A stretch of 64,000 bases of DNA from Thermoplasmata archaeon (GTDB lineage: Archaea > Thermoplasmatota > Thermoplasmata > Lutacidiplasmatales > UBA184), in assembly GCA_021817605.1 (NCBI GenBank), contig JAKAUN010000012.1, positions 71,507-135,506 on the forward strand, given 5' to 3'. How positions within the stretch are numbered: the first letter of the stretch is position 1; every line of letters starts with the position of its first letter. Both the position numbers and the translations under genes were made by a program. A model generated the notes under the pieces. The model had not been told where the DNA came from and did not search any database. It saw only the letters and a list, made by a program, of their open reading frames with translations. Positions 41,851-50,367 of the stretch are shown here, piece by piece.

Positions 41851-42494
41851 TCCTTCGCGGGGTCGTCCCCTCGGTCCTCGAGGGAGAGGTGCGGGAGGTC
41901 CTTCGCCAACTTCCCGAAGAGTCGATCCACTGTGTCGTCACCTCTCCGCCATACTGGGGACTCCGGGACTACGGGATCCCGCCCGTGCTCTGGGGAGGGG
42001 ACGAGGCGTGCATCCACGACTGGGCGCCCGTTCCGCCACGGAGAGAGCTCTCTCATGAGGACGTGCAGAACCCCGCGTCGATTCAAGCTGGTCATCGCGG
42101 AGCCAACATCGAGCTCCCGACGACGCGATCGTGTTCCAAGTGCGGAGGCTGGCTCGGCCAGCTGGGCCTCGAACCGGATCCCGACCTCTTCGTCGACCAC
42201 CTCGCCTCTGTCTTCGACGAGGTCCGCCGGGTCCTCCGCTCGGATGGGACGCTTTGGCTCAACCTCGGCGACACGTACCATACCGACAGCCCCGTGCGGG
42301 GATCCTCCCGTGAGGTCTTCTCCCGTGAGTGGGATCCTTCCCTTACCCGGAGCCGAGGAGGGAACCGCCGCCCTGCGAGCCGGTACGGGGACCTCAAGCC
42401 GAAGGACCTCACCGGGATCCCCTGGCGGGTTGCCTTCGAACTGCGTCGGCGGGGATGGTGGCTCCGTTCGGACTGCATCTGGGCAAAGCGCAAC
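41847..42494 (+). pseudogene. DNA methyltransferase, 5' part (216 codons), interrupted by mobile element
   Basis: This is the N-terminal half of a DNA N4-cytosine/N6-adenine methyltransferase of the beta class: motif IV is CVVTSPPYWGLRDYG at residues 29-43. A Cys pair (CSKCGGW) and FDEVRRVLRSDGTLWLNLGDTYH follow. The frame stays in register to Asn in IWAKRN at 42492-42494, then switches to unrelated sequence. The rest of the gene resumes at 44953. Joining the halves gives a continuous 459-residue enzyme (IWAKRN/PMPEPV), so the gene was whole before insertion. It overlaps the 89-aa gene by ATGA. Confidence 0.92.
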
Positions 42495-42514
42495 GAGATT
42501 GCTCCGTCGCACCC
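42475..42514 (+). other. attL of the serine-recombinase element
   Basis: The left junction has methyltransferase codons up to AAC at 42492-42494, then element sequence. The element-side arm ATTGCTCCGTCGCACCC at 42498-42514 is the reverse complement of the arm at the right end with two mismatches. The shared crossover bases with attR are AAC, with AA (42492-42493) at the exact centre of the inferred attP palindrome. Confidence 0.85.
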
Positions 42515-42560
42515 ATTTCCCTGTCCGCCGCCTTCTCCACGAGTGTGCCTCCTTGGTGTC

Positions 42561-44630
42561 TCACACCATCCGCCACCGCTGCCCCTTGAGCCGACGGACC
42601 TCCGCCCCGGGAATCATCCACCTCGCGCACGGGTAGGCCTGGCGAGCCTGAAGCTTCCCTCTCGATATGGCTCCTCGCAACGTCTCGACATCCGTGTCCA
42701 ACACCCTGGCGGCCTCGGTGATGGTCATCGTCGAACCTCGGGCCCGCGCCTTGATCCATCGCCGCTCCAGGCGGATCGCCTTGACTCGTCGTGCGGTCCA
42801 CTTCGGCCCGGGAACGGGGGTCCTGCCCGCCCTCGCGAGGATGCCCGCGATCTCCCCATCGCTGTAGTCGGCCGACATCTTTCGGATGATCTCCAGATCC
42901 GCGTCACGGATTCGCCGGACGTGCTGGCCACGGGAGAGCAGCTTCACCCGATCCCGCGAGACCTGTCCAGTGCTCCAGTGCACCGCGAAGTGCAAGCGGC
43001 CCGCATCGCGGTCCGCATTCGCTTCCACGTGGTGAATGAGCAGGCGGACGATCTCCTTGCGATCTTGCGGGCGCATCGCCCCGGAACTCCAGAGGTCGGT
43101 GAGGTGACTCACCGCGCGTCGAAGCTCCCTCTTCTCTTCCCCGGTCAGGGGCGGAGCCAGGCTCGCGACCCGCTTCTCGTAGCTGCTCTTCGCTTCCTCG
43201 AGGGACTTCAGCTCCTGCTCCCATTGGACCTCGAGCGCGCGGGCCACGAGGCGATTCCCGGGCTCCACCTCGTTGTACTTCCTTCGAGAACGGGCTTCGG
43301 CCTGCACCGCCCGCTCGACCTCCAGATGCCATCGTTGGAGCTGGCGAGCTCGCTCGTCTTCGAGCTCGGCTTCCGCGATCAGGGCCGCCTCGAAGCTCTC
43401 CGGCTCCAGCACCGAGAGGAGCATCTGCTCCACGCGCTCCTCGAGCAGACGTCCGCCGAAGGCCTGGCAGGGAATGCGCTGGTCGTCCGGGTCCTTCCTC
43501 CGACACGTGAACCGGGAGCAGTCGTTGCGAACTCCCGTGTAGTAGACCCCCATCGCCCTCCCGCACTTCCCACACCGCACCCGCCCCGCCAGGATCGAGC
43601 GACCCGGGCCCACCGGCCCCGGGGAAAGGAATCCCCGTCGGTTCTCCGCCAACCGTCGCTGGTTCGCCTCGAACTCGTCCCAGGTGATGAAAGCGGCGTG
43701 ATGGTCGGGAAGGAAGACCGGCCACTCACCGACCTGGTGGCGTCGGGCCTGCCGTTTGTGAATGGAACCGTCGGGGGTCACCGCGGTCTGGCCGAACGTT
43801 CGCCCATAGGCGTACGCCCCCGCGTACATCGGGTTCTTCAGGATGCCCTTGACCGACTCGAACTTCGGGGTCTGCCAGGCGACCCCCTTCTGGCCGTGGT
43901 GGTCCTTCCTCTTCGGGAGCAGGATGCCCTGGTCGGTCAGCGCCATCGAAACGCCACGAATACTCCCGAGCCGCCGGAACTCTTCGAAGACTCGGCGGAG
44001 GGCACTCCGGACCGACTCGTCCGGGACCATCTCGATCTTCTCGTCCTCGGTGTACCGATACCCCACGGGAAGCCCGTAGACGAGCTCGCCCCGGCGAGCC
44101 TTGTTCTCGGCGCCGGCCAGCATCCGCTCCCGGAGCGTGTGCAGTTCGAACTCGCTCAGGGTTCCCTTCAGCCCGAGGAGCATCCGATCGTTGTGGATCC
44201 GCAACGAGTAGACCCCTTCGTTGTCGGCGATCAGGGTGTCGACGACCATGCAGAGGTTCAGCAGGTGCTGCCAGTCCTCGTTGTTCCGAGCGAGGCGAGA
44301 CGTCTCCAGACCGATGATGATGCCGACCTTCCCGAGAGCGACCTCGGCGAGCAGCCGCTGGAATCCCAGCCGAGTCCGGCTCTCGGCGCCGGACCGTCCC
44401 TGGTCATCATCGATGACCTCGATCTGGTCGGTCCTCCAACCCAACGCCACGAGCCGATCCTGGAGACCGTACTGACGGCGCTGGCTCTCGAGGTTCCCTC
44501 GCACCTGAGCCAATGTGGACTGGCGAACGTAGAGGAGGGCCCGCCGACGCACGTGCTCGGAGTGGACCTTGGAGTTGCCGGCGAGCTCCGCGGAAACTGA
44601 AGTGACGCGGCGTTCAATGATGGAGCTCAT
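42561..44630 (-). CDS. Large serine recombinase with C-terminal helix-turn-helix (689 aa)
   Basis: An N-terminal resolvase domain carries the nucleophilic Ser in ALLYVRQSTLAQV (Ser38), with ETSRLARN further on. A recombinase domain follows (GSIRGVSMALTDQGILLPKR, KGILKNPMYAGAYAYGRT), then a zinc ribbon (RCGKCGRAMG...CRRKD) and a long coiled-coil region at about residues 410-500. The last 60 residues (TITEAARVLDTDVETLRGAI) look like an excisionase/MerR-type helix-turn-helix. It integrates and perhaps excises the element it lies in. It is preceded by an overlapping small frame. Confidence 0.93.
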   Translation of the reverse strand: MSSIIERRVTSVSAELAGNSKVHSEHVRRRALLYVRQSTLAQVRGNLESQRRQYGLQDRLVALGWRTDQIEVIDDDQGRSGAESRTRLGFQRLLAEVALGKVGIIIGLETSRLARNNEDWQHLLNLCMVVDTLIADNEGVYSLRIHNDRMLLGLKGTLSEFELHTLRERMLAGAENKARRGELVYGLPVGYRYTEDEKIEMVPDESVRSALRRVFEEFRRLGSIRGVSMALTDQGILLPKRKDHHGQKGVAWQTPKFESVKGILKNPMYAGAYAYGRTFGQTAVTPDGSIHKRQARRHQVGEWPVFLPDHHAAFITWDEFEANQRRLAENRRGFLSPGPVGPGRSILAGRVRCGKCGRAMGVYYTGVRNDCSRFTCRRKDPDDQRIPCQAFGGRLLEERVEQMLLSVLEPESFEAALIAEAELEDERARQLQRWHLEVERAVQAEARSRRKYNEVEPGNRLVARALEVQWEQELKSLEEAKSSYEKRVASLAPPLTGEEKRELRRAVSHLTDLWSSGAMRPQDRKEIVRLLIHHVEANADRDAGRLHFAVHWSTGQVSRDRVKLLSRGQHVRRIRDADLEIIRKMSADYSDGEIAGILARAGRTPVPGPKWTARRVKAIRLERRWIKARARGSTMTITEAARVLDTDVETLRGAISRGKLQARQAYPCARWMIPGAEVRRLKGQRWRMV

Positions 44631-44784
44631 CGCTGTTCCTTTCGGCTTCCTCGCGAGCGGGCTGCCCGCGGACCCAGCGCACGGCGGCTCGGGCGATCCG
44701 CTTCAACACCTCTCGGCGAACCGCCTCGGGAAGTTCGGTCAGGCGTGGCCGTGTCGGGTCTCTCCAGATCCTCTGCTGGCCCAT
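44614..44784 (-). CDS. Small frame overlapping the recombinase start (56 aa)
   Basis: Starting at ATG 44784, this frame has protein-like sequence (RLTELPEAVRREVLKRIARAA, then VRWVRGQPAREEAERN) and overlaps the recombinase start by 17 bp, so it would be translationally coupled. A different frame further upstream (complement of about 44800-44900) contains LADPQLLRRLLAHLKNRPW, also protein-like. The two could be halves of one gene broken by a frameshift. It could be an accessory factor for recombination direction; this is inference. Confidence 0.45.
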   Translation of the reverse strand: MGQQRIWRDPTRPRLTELPEAVRREVLKRIARAAVRWVRGQPAREEAERNSDELHH

Positions 44785-44928
44785 GCGGCAGAGAGGGAGG
44801 AGAGGGAGAATCCTCCCATGGCCGGTTCTTCAGGTGCGCGAGGAGCCGGCGGAGCAGTTGGGGATCGGCCAGCACCCTTCCTGTGGGAAGGGTCGCCCCG
44901 AACGGCTCAGTCTCCGGCTGTCGAGTAT

Positions 44929-44965
44929 GGGTGTGACGGGGCAATCGCCAACCCAATGCCGGAGC
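44929..44965 (+). other. attR of the serine-recombinase element
   Basis: The element-side arm GGGTGTGACGGGGCAAT at 44929-44945 is followed by CGCC and the crossover AAC at 44950-44952, after which methyltransferase codons resume (CCA ATG CCG GAG). The arm mirrors the one in attL with two mismatches, and the symmetry axis falls between the two A of the core. Confidence 0.85.
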
Positions 44966-45684
44966 CCGTCCGGGACCGTCCGACCCGGTCGCACGAATAC
45001 GTCTTCCTCCTCTCGAAGTCGCGGCACTATTTCTACGACGCCGAGGCGGTCCGGGAGCCGCTGCGGGAGAGCTCGTTGCGACGGCTGAAGCATCATCTGC
45101 CCAACCCGGCGGACAACCCTGAGTATCGGTCCAAGCACCCGAAGGGGGACTTCCGCCGCTTCCCGATGCTCGCCAACACGGACCCGACGGGACGGAACCT
45201 CCGGTCGGTGTGGCAGATCGCGACCCATCCGTATCCGGGCGCCCACTTCGCGACCTTCCCCGAAGCGTTGCCGGAGATCTGCATCCGAGCCGGAACGTCC
45301 GAGAAAGGAGCGTGTGCCAGCTGCGGGGCGCCCTACGCGCACGTCGTTCGTGCCGAGGGAGGAGGCATTGGTCATGACTGGCACCCGGTCAAGTCGCTGG
45401 CGATGGGTCGGGGCCAGGGAATCGCCGCTCCCGGCATCCACGACGGAACCTACCGGAGGGTCGACCTCGGTTTCCGCAAGGTCTGCTCGTGCGAGACCCG
45501 GCGGGTCGTTCCGTGCCTCGTGCTCGACCCGTTCATGGGAAGCGGGACAGTGCTCGCCGTGGCACGTCGGCTGAGACGCCGGTCGTTGGGCATCGACCTC
45601 AATCCCGAGTACGGAGTACTCGCCCGAGAACGCATCGGATCGGTAGCGGTCACGGCTAGCGAGATTGGGGAGGCGGTGGCATGA
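44951..45684 (+). pseudogene. DNA methyltransferase, 3' part (244 codons)
   Basis: The sequence resumes with PMPEPVRDRPTRSHEYVFLL, the usual segment after the first half in this methyltransferase family, and ends with the SAM-binding motif CLVLDPFMGSGTVLAVARRL and SLGIDLNPEYGVLARERI. Two Cys pairs (CASCG, CSCE) suggest a zinc knuckle. As it stands there is no proper start, so no complete enzyme is made. The end overlaps the short serine recombinase gene by ATGA, showing that both belonged to one operon. Confidence 0.92.
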
Positions 45685-46352
45685 CCCGGATGGCGATCTA
45701 TGCACGGGTCTCCACCAAGGACCAGTCGACGGAGGGACAGGTCGCCCAGCTCACGGCATACTGCCAGGCTCGAGGCTGGACCGATGTCGCGGTCTTCCGC
45801 GACGACGGCATCTCGGGAGTTCGGGACAACCGACCCGAGCTCGACAAGCTTCGCGAGAGAATGCTACATGGAGAGTTCTCCGCGGTCGTGGTCTCGAAGA
45901 TGGACCGTTTGGGTCGCTCGCTCGGGATGATCCTGCGATTCTGGGACGAGGCAGACTCTGCCGGGGTCCGAGTGATCATCGTCGACCAGGGCATCGACAC
46001 GTCGACGCCGGCTGGTCGACTCCAGAGGAATATGCTCGCCGCGCTGGCGGAGTTCGAGCGTGAGCTGATCCTGGAACGGACGCGGGCGGGGATCGCCCGA
46101 GCCCGTGCGCTGGGGAAGAAATTCGGAGCGCCGCGGAAGATTCCGGAGTCGGTGGCCCGGGAGGTCCGAGCTCGTCGGGAGCGTGGGGAGAGCCTCCGGA
46201 TGATCTCCCAGCGGATGAACCTCAAGCTCGGTGGCGTCCGCTCGGTCCTGAAGCGCGACCGGGGGTCGACACCCGGAAGTCGGGCAAGTCCCGTATCCCA
46301 GGACAACTCAGAGGATCGCCCATCAAGGGCGGAAGCGATCACCTCCACGTGA
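45681..46352 (+). CDS. Short serine recombinase, resolvase/invertase type (223 aa)
   Basis: The catalytic Ser is in MAIYARVSTKDQSTEGQ. The resolvase domain continues with VSKMDRLGRSLGMIL and AALAEFERELILERTRAGIARA, and ends with a small helix-turn-helix (GESLRMISQRMNLKLGGVRSVL). Size and layout match Hin/Gin invertases and Tn3 resolvases rather than large integrases. It is coupled by ATGA to the split methyltransferase and may act on site inversion or multimer resolution of the element. Confidence 0.92.
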   Translation: MTRMAIYARVSTKDQSTEGQVAQLTAYCQARGWTDVAVFRDDGISGVRDNRPELDKLRERMLHGEFSAVVVSKMDRLGRSLGMILRFWDEADSAGVRVIIVDQGIDTSTPAGRLQRNMLAALAEFERELILERTRAGIARARALGKKFGAPRKIPESVAREVRARRERGESLRMISQRMNLKLGGVRSVLKRDRGSTPGSRASPVSQDNSEDRPSRAEAITST

Positions 46353-46391
46353 AGGGGGCGAACCTTCCGATTCCCGGACCCCGACACGCCC

Positions 46392-47936
46392 TCAACGGAC
46401 GGCGGGGAGCGCGCGGGAGCGGGAGGACCCTTCCTCGACAGTCGCCCTTTCGAGACCCTTCCACTTCACCTGGAACCCGAGGTCCGGGAGGACGGTCGGA
46501 GAGAGGTCCCACTCCCGGAGCGCGCGTTCCACGCGTTCGAGGTCGGGCAGTGCGGAACGGACTCGCCCGAGAACCTCGGGGAGGAGTTCGCGACGCAAGG
46601 CAAAGCCTCCCGCACAGAGGAATCCCCGGGCCTCTAGGAGCTCCGCCGCCTGAGCTGTCGGCACGCGATTGTCCCGGGCGACGTCCGCGACGACCAGGGA
46701 GGCGCGGTCCGGCACGGCCAGCAGGTCGGGGGCAAGGTCACGACGCGGAAGCTCCTCGACGGCTCCCGATCCTGGCAGAAAAGGCCGGAGCTCTCCGAGC
46801 GGCAGTCCCTTCGACTTCACGATCCGTAACCGCGCGTGCCGGGTCCCCTCCCCAACCGCGAGGCCCTTCGGCGCCACCACGAGATAGGGTCCCGGCGCCC
46901 TCTCCGTCCGCTCGAGCTTCCGTTCGACCCACGCAGGAGACCAGTAGCCCACGGACTCCACATACACCGTCGTTCCATCTCGCGAGAGCGCGAGGTCGGG
47001 GTACTCGAGGCCGCCGCCCACCGCGAGCGGAGGCGGGAGACGGTCCACGGCGAAGCCGTCGCGTTCCGCCGCGGCGGCGAGAACCTCCAGGACCGGAGGG
47101 AAGGCGGGTTCGCCGGGGTCTTCGACCGGGAGGTCGAGATACTCGGCCATCGCCTCGTCCAGGTGGAAGTCGAGGTGGCGCTTCCGCCCCGCGGAGTCCC
47201 GGTAGAGCACCTTCGCCACGAGCTTCCAACCCGGCAACGAGAGGAGGTCGGGGAGGAGACGGGCGAGACGCGTTCCGTACCGCTCCGTGGAGCGGAGAAA
47301 AGCGACGACACCCTCGACTCGGAGGGTCGGGTTCTCCCCGTCTTTGGGCGCCTCCGCGGTGAACATCAGTCCTTGACGCTTGACGCGTCGGGCGGCGACC
47401 CGATACGCCTCGGAGGTCCCGAAGGTGAGGGACAGCTGGTCTGCTTTGAAGAGCAACGTCTGGCACTGCCCGAGATTGAACCGTCGGAGCAGGTCGCGGG
47501 GGTCGAGCTCGGGAACCGAGCGCAGAACCTCCTCCTCCTCGAGATCGCTCCACAGATGGTCGGCGAGCCGCTCGGGCGGAAGACCGAACTCCGGAGCCAG
47601 CCGCGCCAGGACCGCGTCGCGCTCCTCGGGGGTGACGGCGGCGCCCTTCGTCTCGTCGAACAGCCGTTCCCTCAGGCCGGACGGAGGCGGCCCCTCCCGG
47701 GGCGAGAAGGCGCAACGGCGCTCGACCAGCAGCGCGAGCCCGCGGACGACCTTGTACTTGTCGACCTTCGCCTCGAGGTCGCGGACCCGGGTTACCAGTT
47801 CGCGCCTCGTGCCGCCGACGCTGTCGCGGTAGATCCGCAGGACCGCCTCGGCCTGTGGCTGCATGGGTTCGCCGAGGAAGACCGGGCGTACGCCGTCCTT
47901 GTACGCCCGAGCGATGAGGAGCGCGCTCGGGAACAC
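46392..47936 (-). CDS. Bax1 nuclease, DUF790 family (514 aa)
   Basis: DUF790 proteins (Bax1) bind the XPB helicase in archaea and act as a structure-specific nuclease. The N-terminus has SALLIARAYKDGVRPVFLG. Near the C-terminal third is a nuclease-like core GLEYPDLALSRDGTTVYVESVGYWSPAWVE read in two parts, with Asp and Glu in PD-(D/E)XK-like spacing. It starts (GTG) two bases after the XPB stop, the usual paired order, and is convergent with the serine recombinase. Confidence 0.85.
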   Translation of the reverse strand: MFPSALLIARAYKDGVRPVFLGEPMQPQAEAVLRIYRDSVGGTRRELVTRVRDLEAKVDKYKVVRGLALLVERRCAFSPREGPPPSGLRERLFDETKGAAVTPEERDAVLARLAPEFGLPPERLADHLWSDLEEEEVLRSVPELDPRDLLRRFNLGQCQTLLFKADQLSLTFGTSEAYRVAARRVKRQGLMFTAEAPKDGENPTLRVEGVVAFLRSTERYGTRLARLLPDLLSLPGWKLVAKVLYRDSAGRKRHLDFHLDEAMAEYLDLPVEDPGEPAFPPVLEVLAAAAERDGFAVDRLPPPLAVGGGLEYPDLALSRDGTTVYVESVGYWSPAWVERKLERTERAPGPYLVVAPKGLAVGEGTRHARLRIVKSKGLPLGELRPFLPGSGAVEELPRRDLAPDLLAVPDRASLVVADVARDNRVPTAQAAELLEARGFLCAGGFALRRELLPEVLGRVRSALPDLERVERALREWDLSPTVLPDLGFQVKWKGLERATVEEGSSRSRALPAVR

Positions 47937-47938
47937 GG

Positions 47939-49390
47939 CTACCCCGGAGCGGTGGCTCCACGGGGACGGCCCCGCGGCGCACGTCGCGTCCGGGTCGGCA
48001 CCGCCGGAGCGGCGCCCTCGTTCTCCCGTCCGCTATTCCCCATCCCGCGCTTCCTCCGAGCCGCCGTCCCCATCTCGCTCGTGTCCCGCGACAGCACCTC
48101 GTAGAGGACCGCCTGCTTCCCCTCTCGGGGACGGAGGATCCGCCCGAGCCGCTGGCGGAACTGCCGGGGACTCCCCGACCCCGACAGCACGATCGCCACC
48201 GACGCCTCGGGGACGTCCACGCCCTCGTCGAGCACCCGGGAGGTCGCGAGGACCGTGTTCCTCCCCTCCTTGAAGCGGGCGAGGATCCCCTTGCGTTCCT
48301 CGTCGGGGGTCTTGTACGTGAGGCACGGAACGAGCAGCGCCCGCCCGAGGTCGTAGACCTGGTCGGTCTGTTCTGCGAAGATCAGGGTCCGCGCCCCACG
48401 GTGGCGGGAGAGCAGGGTCCGCACCGCCTCGAGCTTCGCCCGCGGGTTGAAGGCGAGCTCCCGCGAGCGCCGCCACGCCAGCAATGCCTCGCGTCCCTCC
48501 GGGTTCCAGGAGCGGCGGATGAACTTCTCGAAGTCCCACGGACCCCGAAGGACCATCCGCCGGGAACGAAGGTAGCGCACGAAGGTTTCGTGCGTCGTCT
48601 CGTACTCCTCCTGTTCCTCGGGCGAGAGCTCCACCTTGACCTTCACGAGCGTGAAGTCGGCGAGGTAGTCGGTGAGCTCCTCGTAGCCGCGTTCGAACAG
48701 CTTGCCGCCCATGAGCGTCTCGAGCTCGAGATGGAGAAGATCGGCCCGCTCGTACGTCGCCGTGAGGCCGAGGCGGGCGGGAGCGCAGTACATCTCGGCG
48801 ATGTGGCGGTACTGGGGCGAGGGGAGGTGGTGGACCTCGTCCACGACCAGGAGACGAAACCGGTTCCCCAGGCTCTCGGCCCGGATCAACGCCGAATCGT
48901 AGGTCGATACCATGATCGGCTTGACGTCCGCGACGCCTCCGCCGAGGCGCCCCACGTCCACGCCGAAGACATCGGCGAGCTTCGCCATCCACTGGTCGAT
49001 GAGATCGATGGTCGGGACGACCACGAGGGTCGATCCTCCCACTTCGCGGATCGCCTCCAGTGCGACGTGGGTCTTCCCTGCGGCGGTGGGCAGGACGATG
49101 ACCCCCCGGCGGCCTCCCTCCTTCCACGCCGCCACCGCCTCCTTCTGGTACGGGCGCAGGCGCTCCGCATGTTCGAGCGTGGGTGCCGGGAGAGGGTCGA
49201 GAGCTCGGTCCTCGAAACCGCCCGGGAGCGTTGCCCCCCACGCCGCGAGGTCGGCGTACGCCATCGCAAGGGCACGATACGCCCCCACGCGCTCGTCCCA
49301 CAGGCCCGTGGGGGGCCGGGCGCCCTTGACCAGCAACGTCCCCTTGTCAAACGACAGCGTCGGGAGGGCCGTAGGGTTGGCGCCGGGCAT
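47939..49390 (-). CDS. xpb: XPB-type DNA helicase (483 aa)
   Basis: Superfamily 2 helicase related to eukaryotic XPB, used in DNA repair. Walker A is VIVLPTAAGKTHVALEAI, the DEAD-box version is VVDEVHHLPS, motif III LTATYERAD, and the second RecA domain has FAEQTDQ and RQFRQRLGRILRPREGKQAV (motif VI). A thumb-like insertion lies at about 240-300. The RED motif of XPB, expected in the LTAT-X-X-RED context, reads RAD here. Its partner nuclease Bax1 follows. Confidence 0.92.
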   Translation of the reverse strand: MPGANPTALPTLSFDKGTLLVKGARPPTGLWDERVGAYRALAMAYADLAAWGATLPGGFEDRALDPLPAPTLEHAERLRPYQKEAVAAWKEGGRRGVIVLPTAAGKTHVALEAIREVGGSTLVVVPTIDLIDQWMAKLADVFGVDVGRLGGGVADVKPIMVSTYDSALIRAESLGNRFRLLVVDEVHHLPSPQYRHIAEMYCAPARLGLTATYERADLLHLELETLMGGKLFERGYEELTDYLADFTLVKVKVELSPEEQEEYETTHETFVRYLRSRRMVLRGPWDFEKFIRRSWNPEGREALLAWRRSRELAFNPRAKLEAVRTLLSRHRGARTLIFAEQTDQVYDLGRALLVPCLTYKTPDEERKGILARFKEGRNTVLATSRVLDEGVDVPEASVAIVLSGSGSPRQFRQRLGRILRPREGKQAVLYEVLSRDTSEMGTAARRKRGMGNSGRENEGAAPAVPTRTRRAPRGRPRGATAPG

Positions 49391-49506
49391 TGCGAGGGCG
49401 ATGCCGGTCCTGCCGAAAAAGGTGAGGTGACCCTCCCGCTCGTCCTACACGGCAGGCACACGATCGCGGGAAGGGTAGCGGATCTTGCTCGATCCGGCGG
49501 CACCGA

Positions 49507-50175
49507 TCACGCTCGTCGTCGCGAGCGCAGGAACTCGTCCACCTCCCGTTCCGCATCCCATCGGATCGGACGTACGTCCTCGTCGTCCAGGCCGAAACCT
49601 CCTCGCTCGAGCGCCTTCTCATACGAGGTGTAGCGATGCCGCAGATGCGCTCGGACCGCCCATCGGGCCTTCTCCTCGAGGGAAAGACGCGAGGTCCGCC
49701 CCACCCGACCGCTTTGCTTCACCGTGGCGTGGAGCGACGTTTCGCGAGCGATCGTCCGCGCACTCGCGAGGAACCGGGGAGCGAAGTCCAGGTATCGGAG
49801 GCAGGCGGCCTCAAACGATTGCCGGTACCGCTCCTCGACTCGGCGTCGCTGAACCTCGGCCCGCTCACGGGCCTTCGCGCGGGCCGCCCGGGTTTCTTCC
49901 TCTCTCCGCTCCCCTTCGCTCAGGGCCGTTCCAGGACAGAGGATCCCCAGGGTCTCGGTGTACTTCCGGCGCCTCTTGAGCAACACCCAGTAGGCGCCCT
50001 GCCGCTTGACCTCGCGCGCAAGAAATGCGTTGCCGGGAGGAACGAAGACCCAGCCCGACGGCAGCGGGAGGTTCCCGAGATCCGGATTCCAGTACCCTTC
50101 CCCCTCCCTGGCGTGCCAGACCTTCAGTTCCCGGGTCGCCGCGGGATCGATTGGTGCGTGTTCCGGAGTCGGCAT
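49507..50175 (-). CDS. DUF2293-domain protein (222 aa)
   Basis: The C-terminal third matches the DUF2293 pattern: SGRVGRTSRLSLEEKARWAV, then AHLRHRYTSYEKALERGG and a final charged helix. The N-terminal part (LPLPSGWVFVPPGNAFLAREV, then KRQGAYWVLLKRRRK) is the conserved region that often precedes it. A long basic coiled-coil stretch joins them. The function of DUF2293 is unknown. The start ATG 50175 is chosen; an earlier start at 50292 has low-complexity codons. It lies between XPB and the CARF regulator. Confidence 0.75.
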   Translation of the reverse strand: MPTPEHAPIDPAATRELKVWHAREGEGYWNPDLGNLPLPSGWVFVPPGNAFLAREVKRQGAYWVLLKRRRKYTETLGILCPGTALSEGERREEETRAARAKARERAEVQRRRVEERYRQSFEAACLRYLDFAPRFLASARTIARETSLHATVKQSGRVGRTSRLSLEEKARWAVRAHLRHRYTSYEKALERGGFGLDDEDVRPIRWDAEREVDEFLRSRRRA

Positions 50176-50367
50176 GGTGAAGTCCGGTCCCGAGTTCCGC
50201 AGGGGCCGATTCGATTTCCGCTTGCTGGATGTCCGTCTGGGGACGGTGGTGGGTTCAGCCACCCGGGTCCCGCTCCGTGAGCGAAGTTCCACCCCCAGAA
50301 CAGGGGGCAGGGTTTCGGCGGGGTCCGCTGGGGTGTGACTGATGGGCTGACTTTGTTCTCGGTGGTC

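Larger units (their letters stand above)
42493..44950 (-). mobile_element. 2,458-bp serine-recombinase element inside a methyltransferase gene
   Basis: The element lies between two AAC copies and splits the methyltransferase exactly in frame. It holds one large serine recombinase gene on the minus strand plus about 320 bp with a small overlapping frame. Joining the two element ends gives an attP with 17-bp inverted arms (15 of 17 match) around a 10-bp core CGCCAACGAG. No transposase, replication gene or cargo is present, so it is a minimal, insertion-sequence-like integrase element. Precise excision should restore the methyltransferase. Confidence 0.9.

Noticed and set aside
41847-44600. A 917-aa plus-strand frame starting as methyltransferase
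   Set aside because: After codon 216 it runs antisense through the inserted serine recombinase; the chimera is an artefact of high GC content.
40482-46352. tRNA-Lys 3' end as proven attachment site of the accessory region
   Set aside because: The position is suggestive, but I found no second copy of the tRNA 3' end in the window and the only tyrosine recombinase (16.8 kb) looks like chromosomal XerA.
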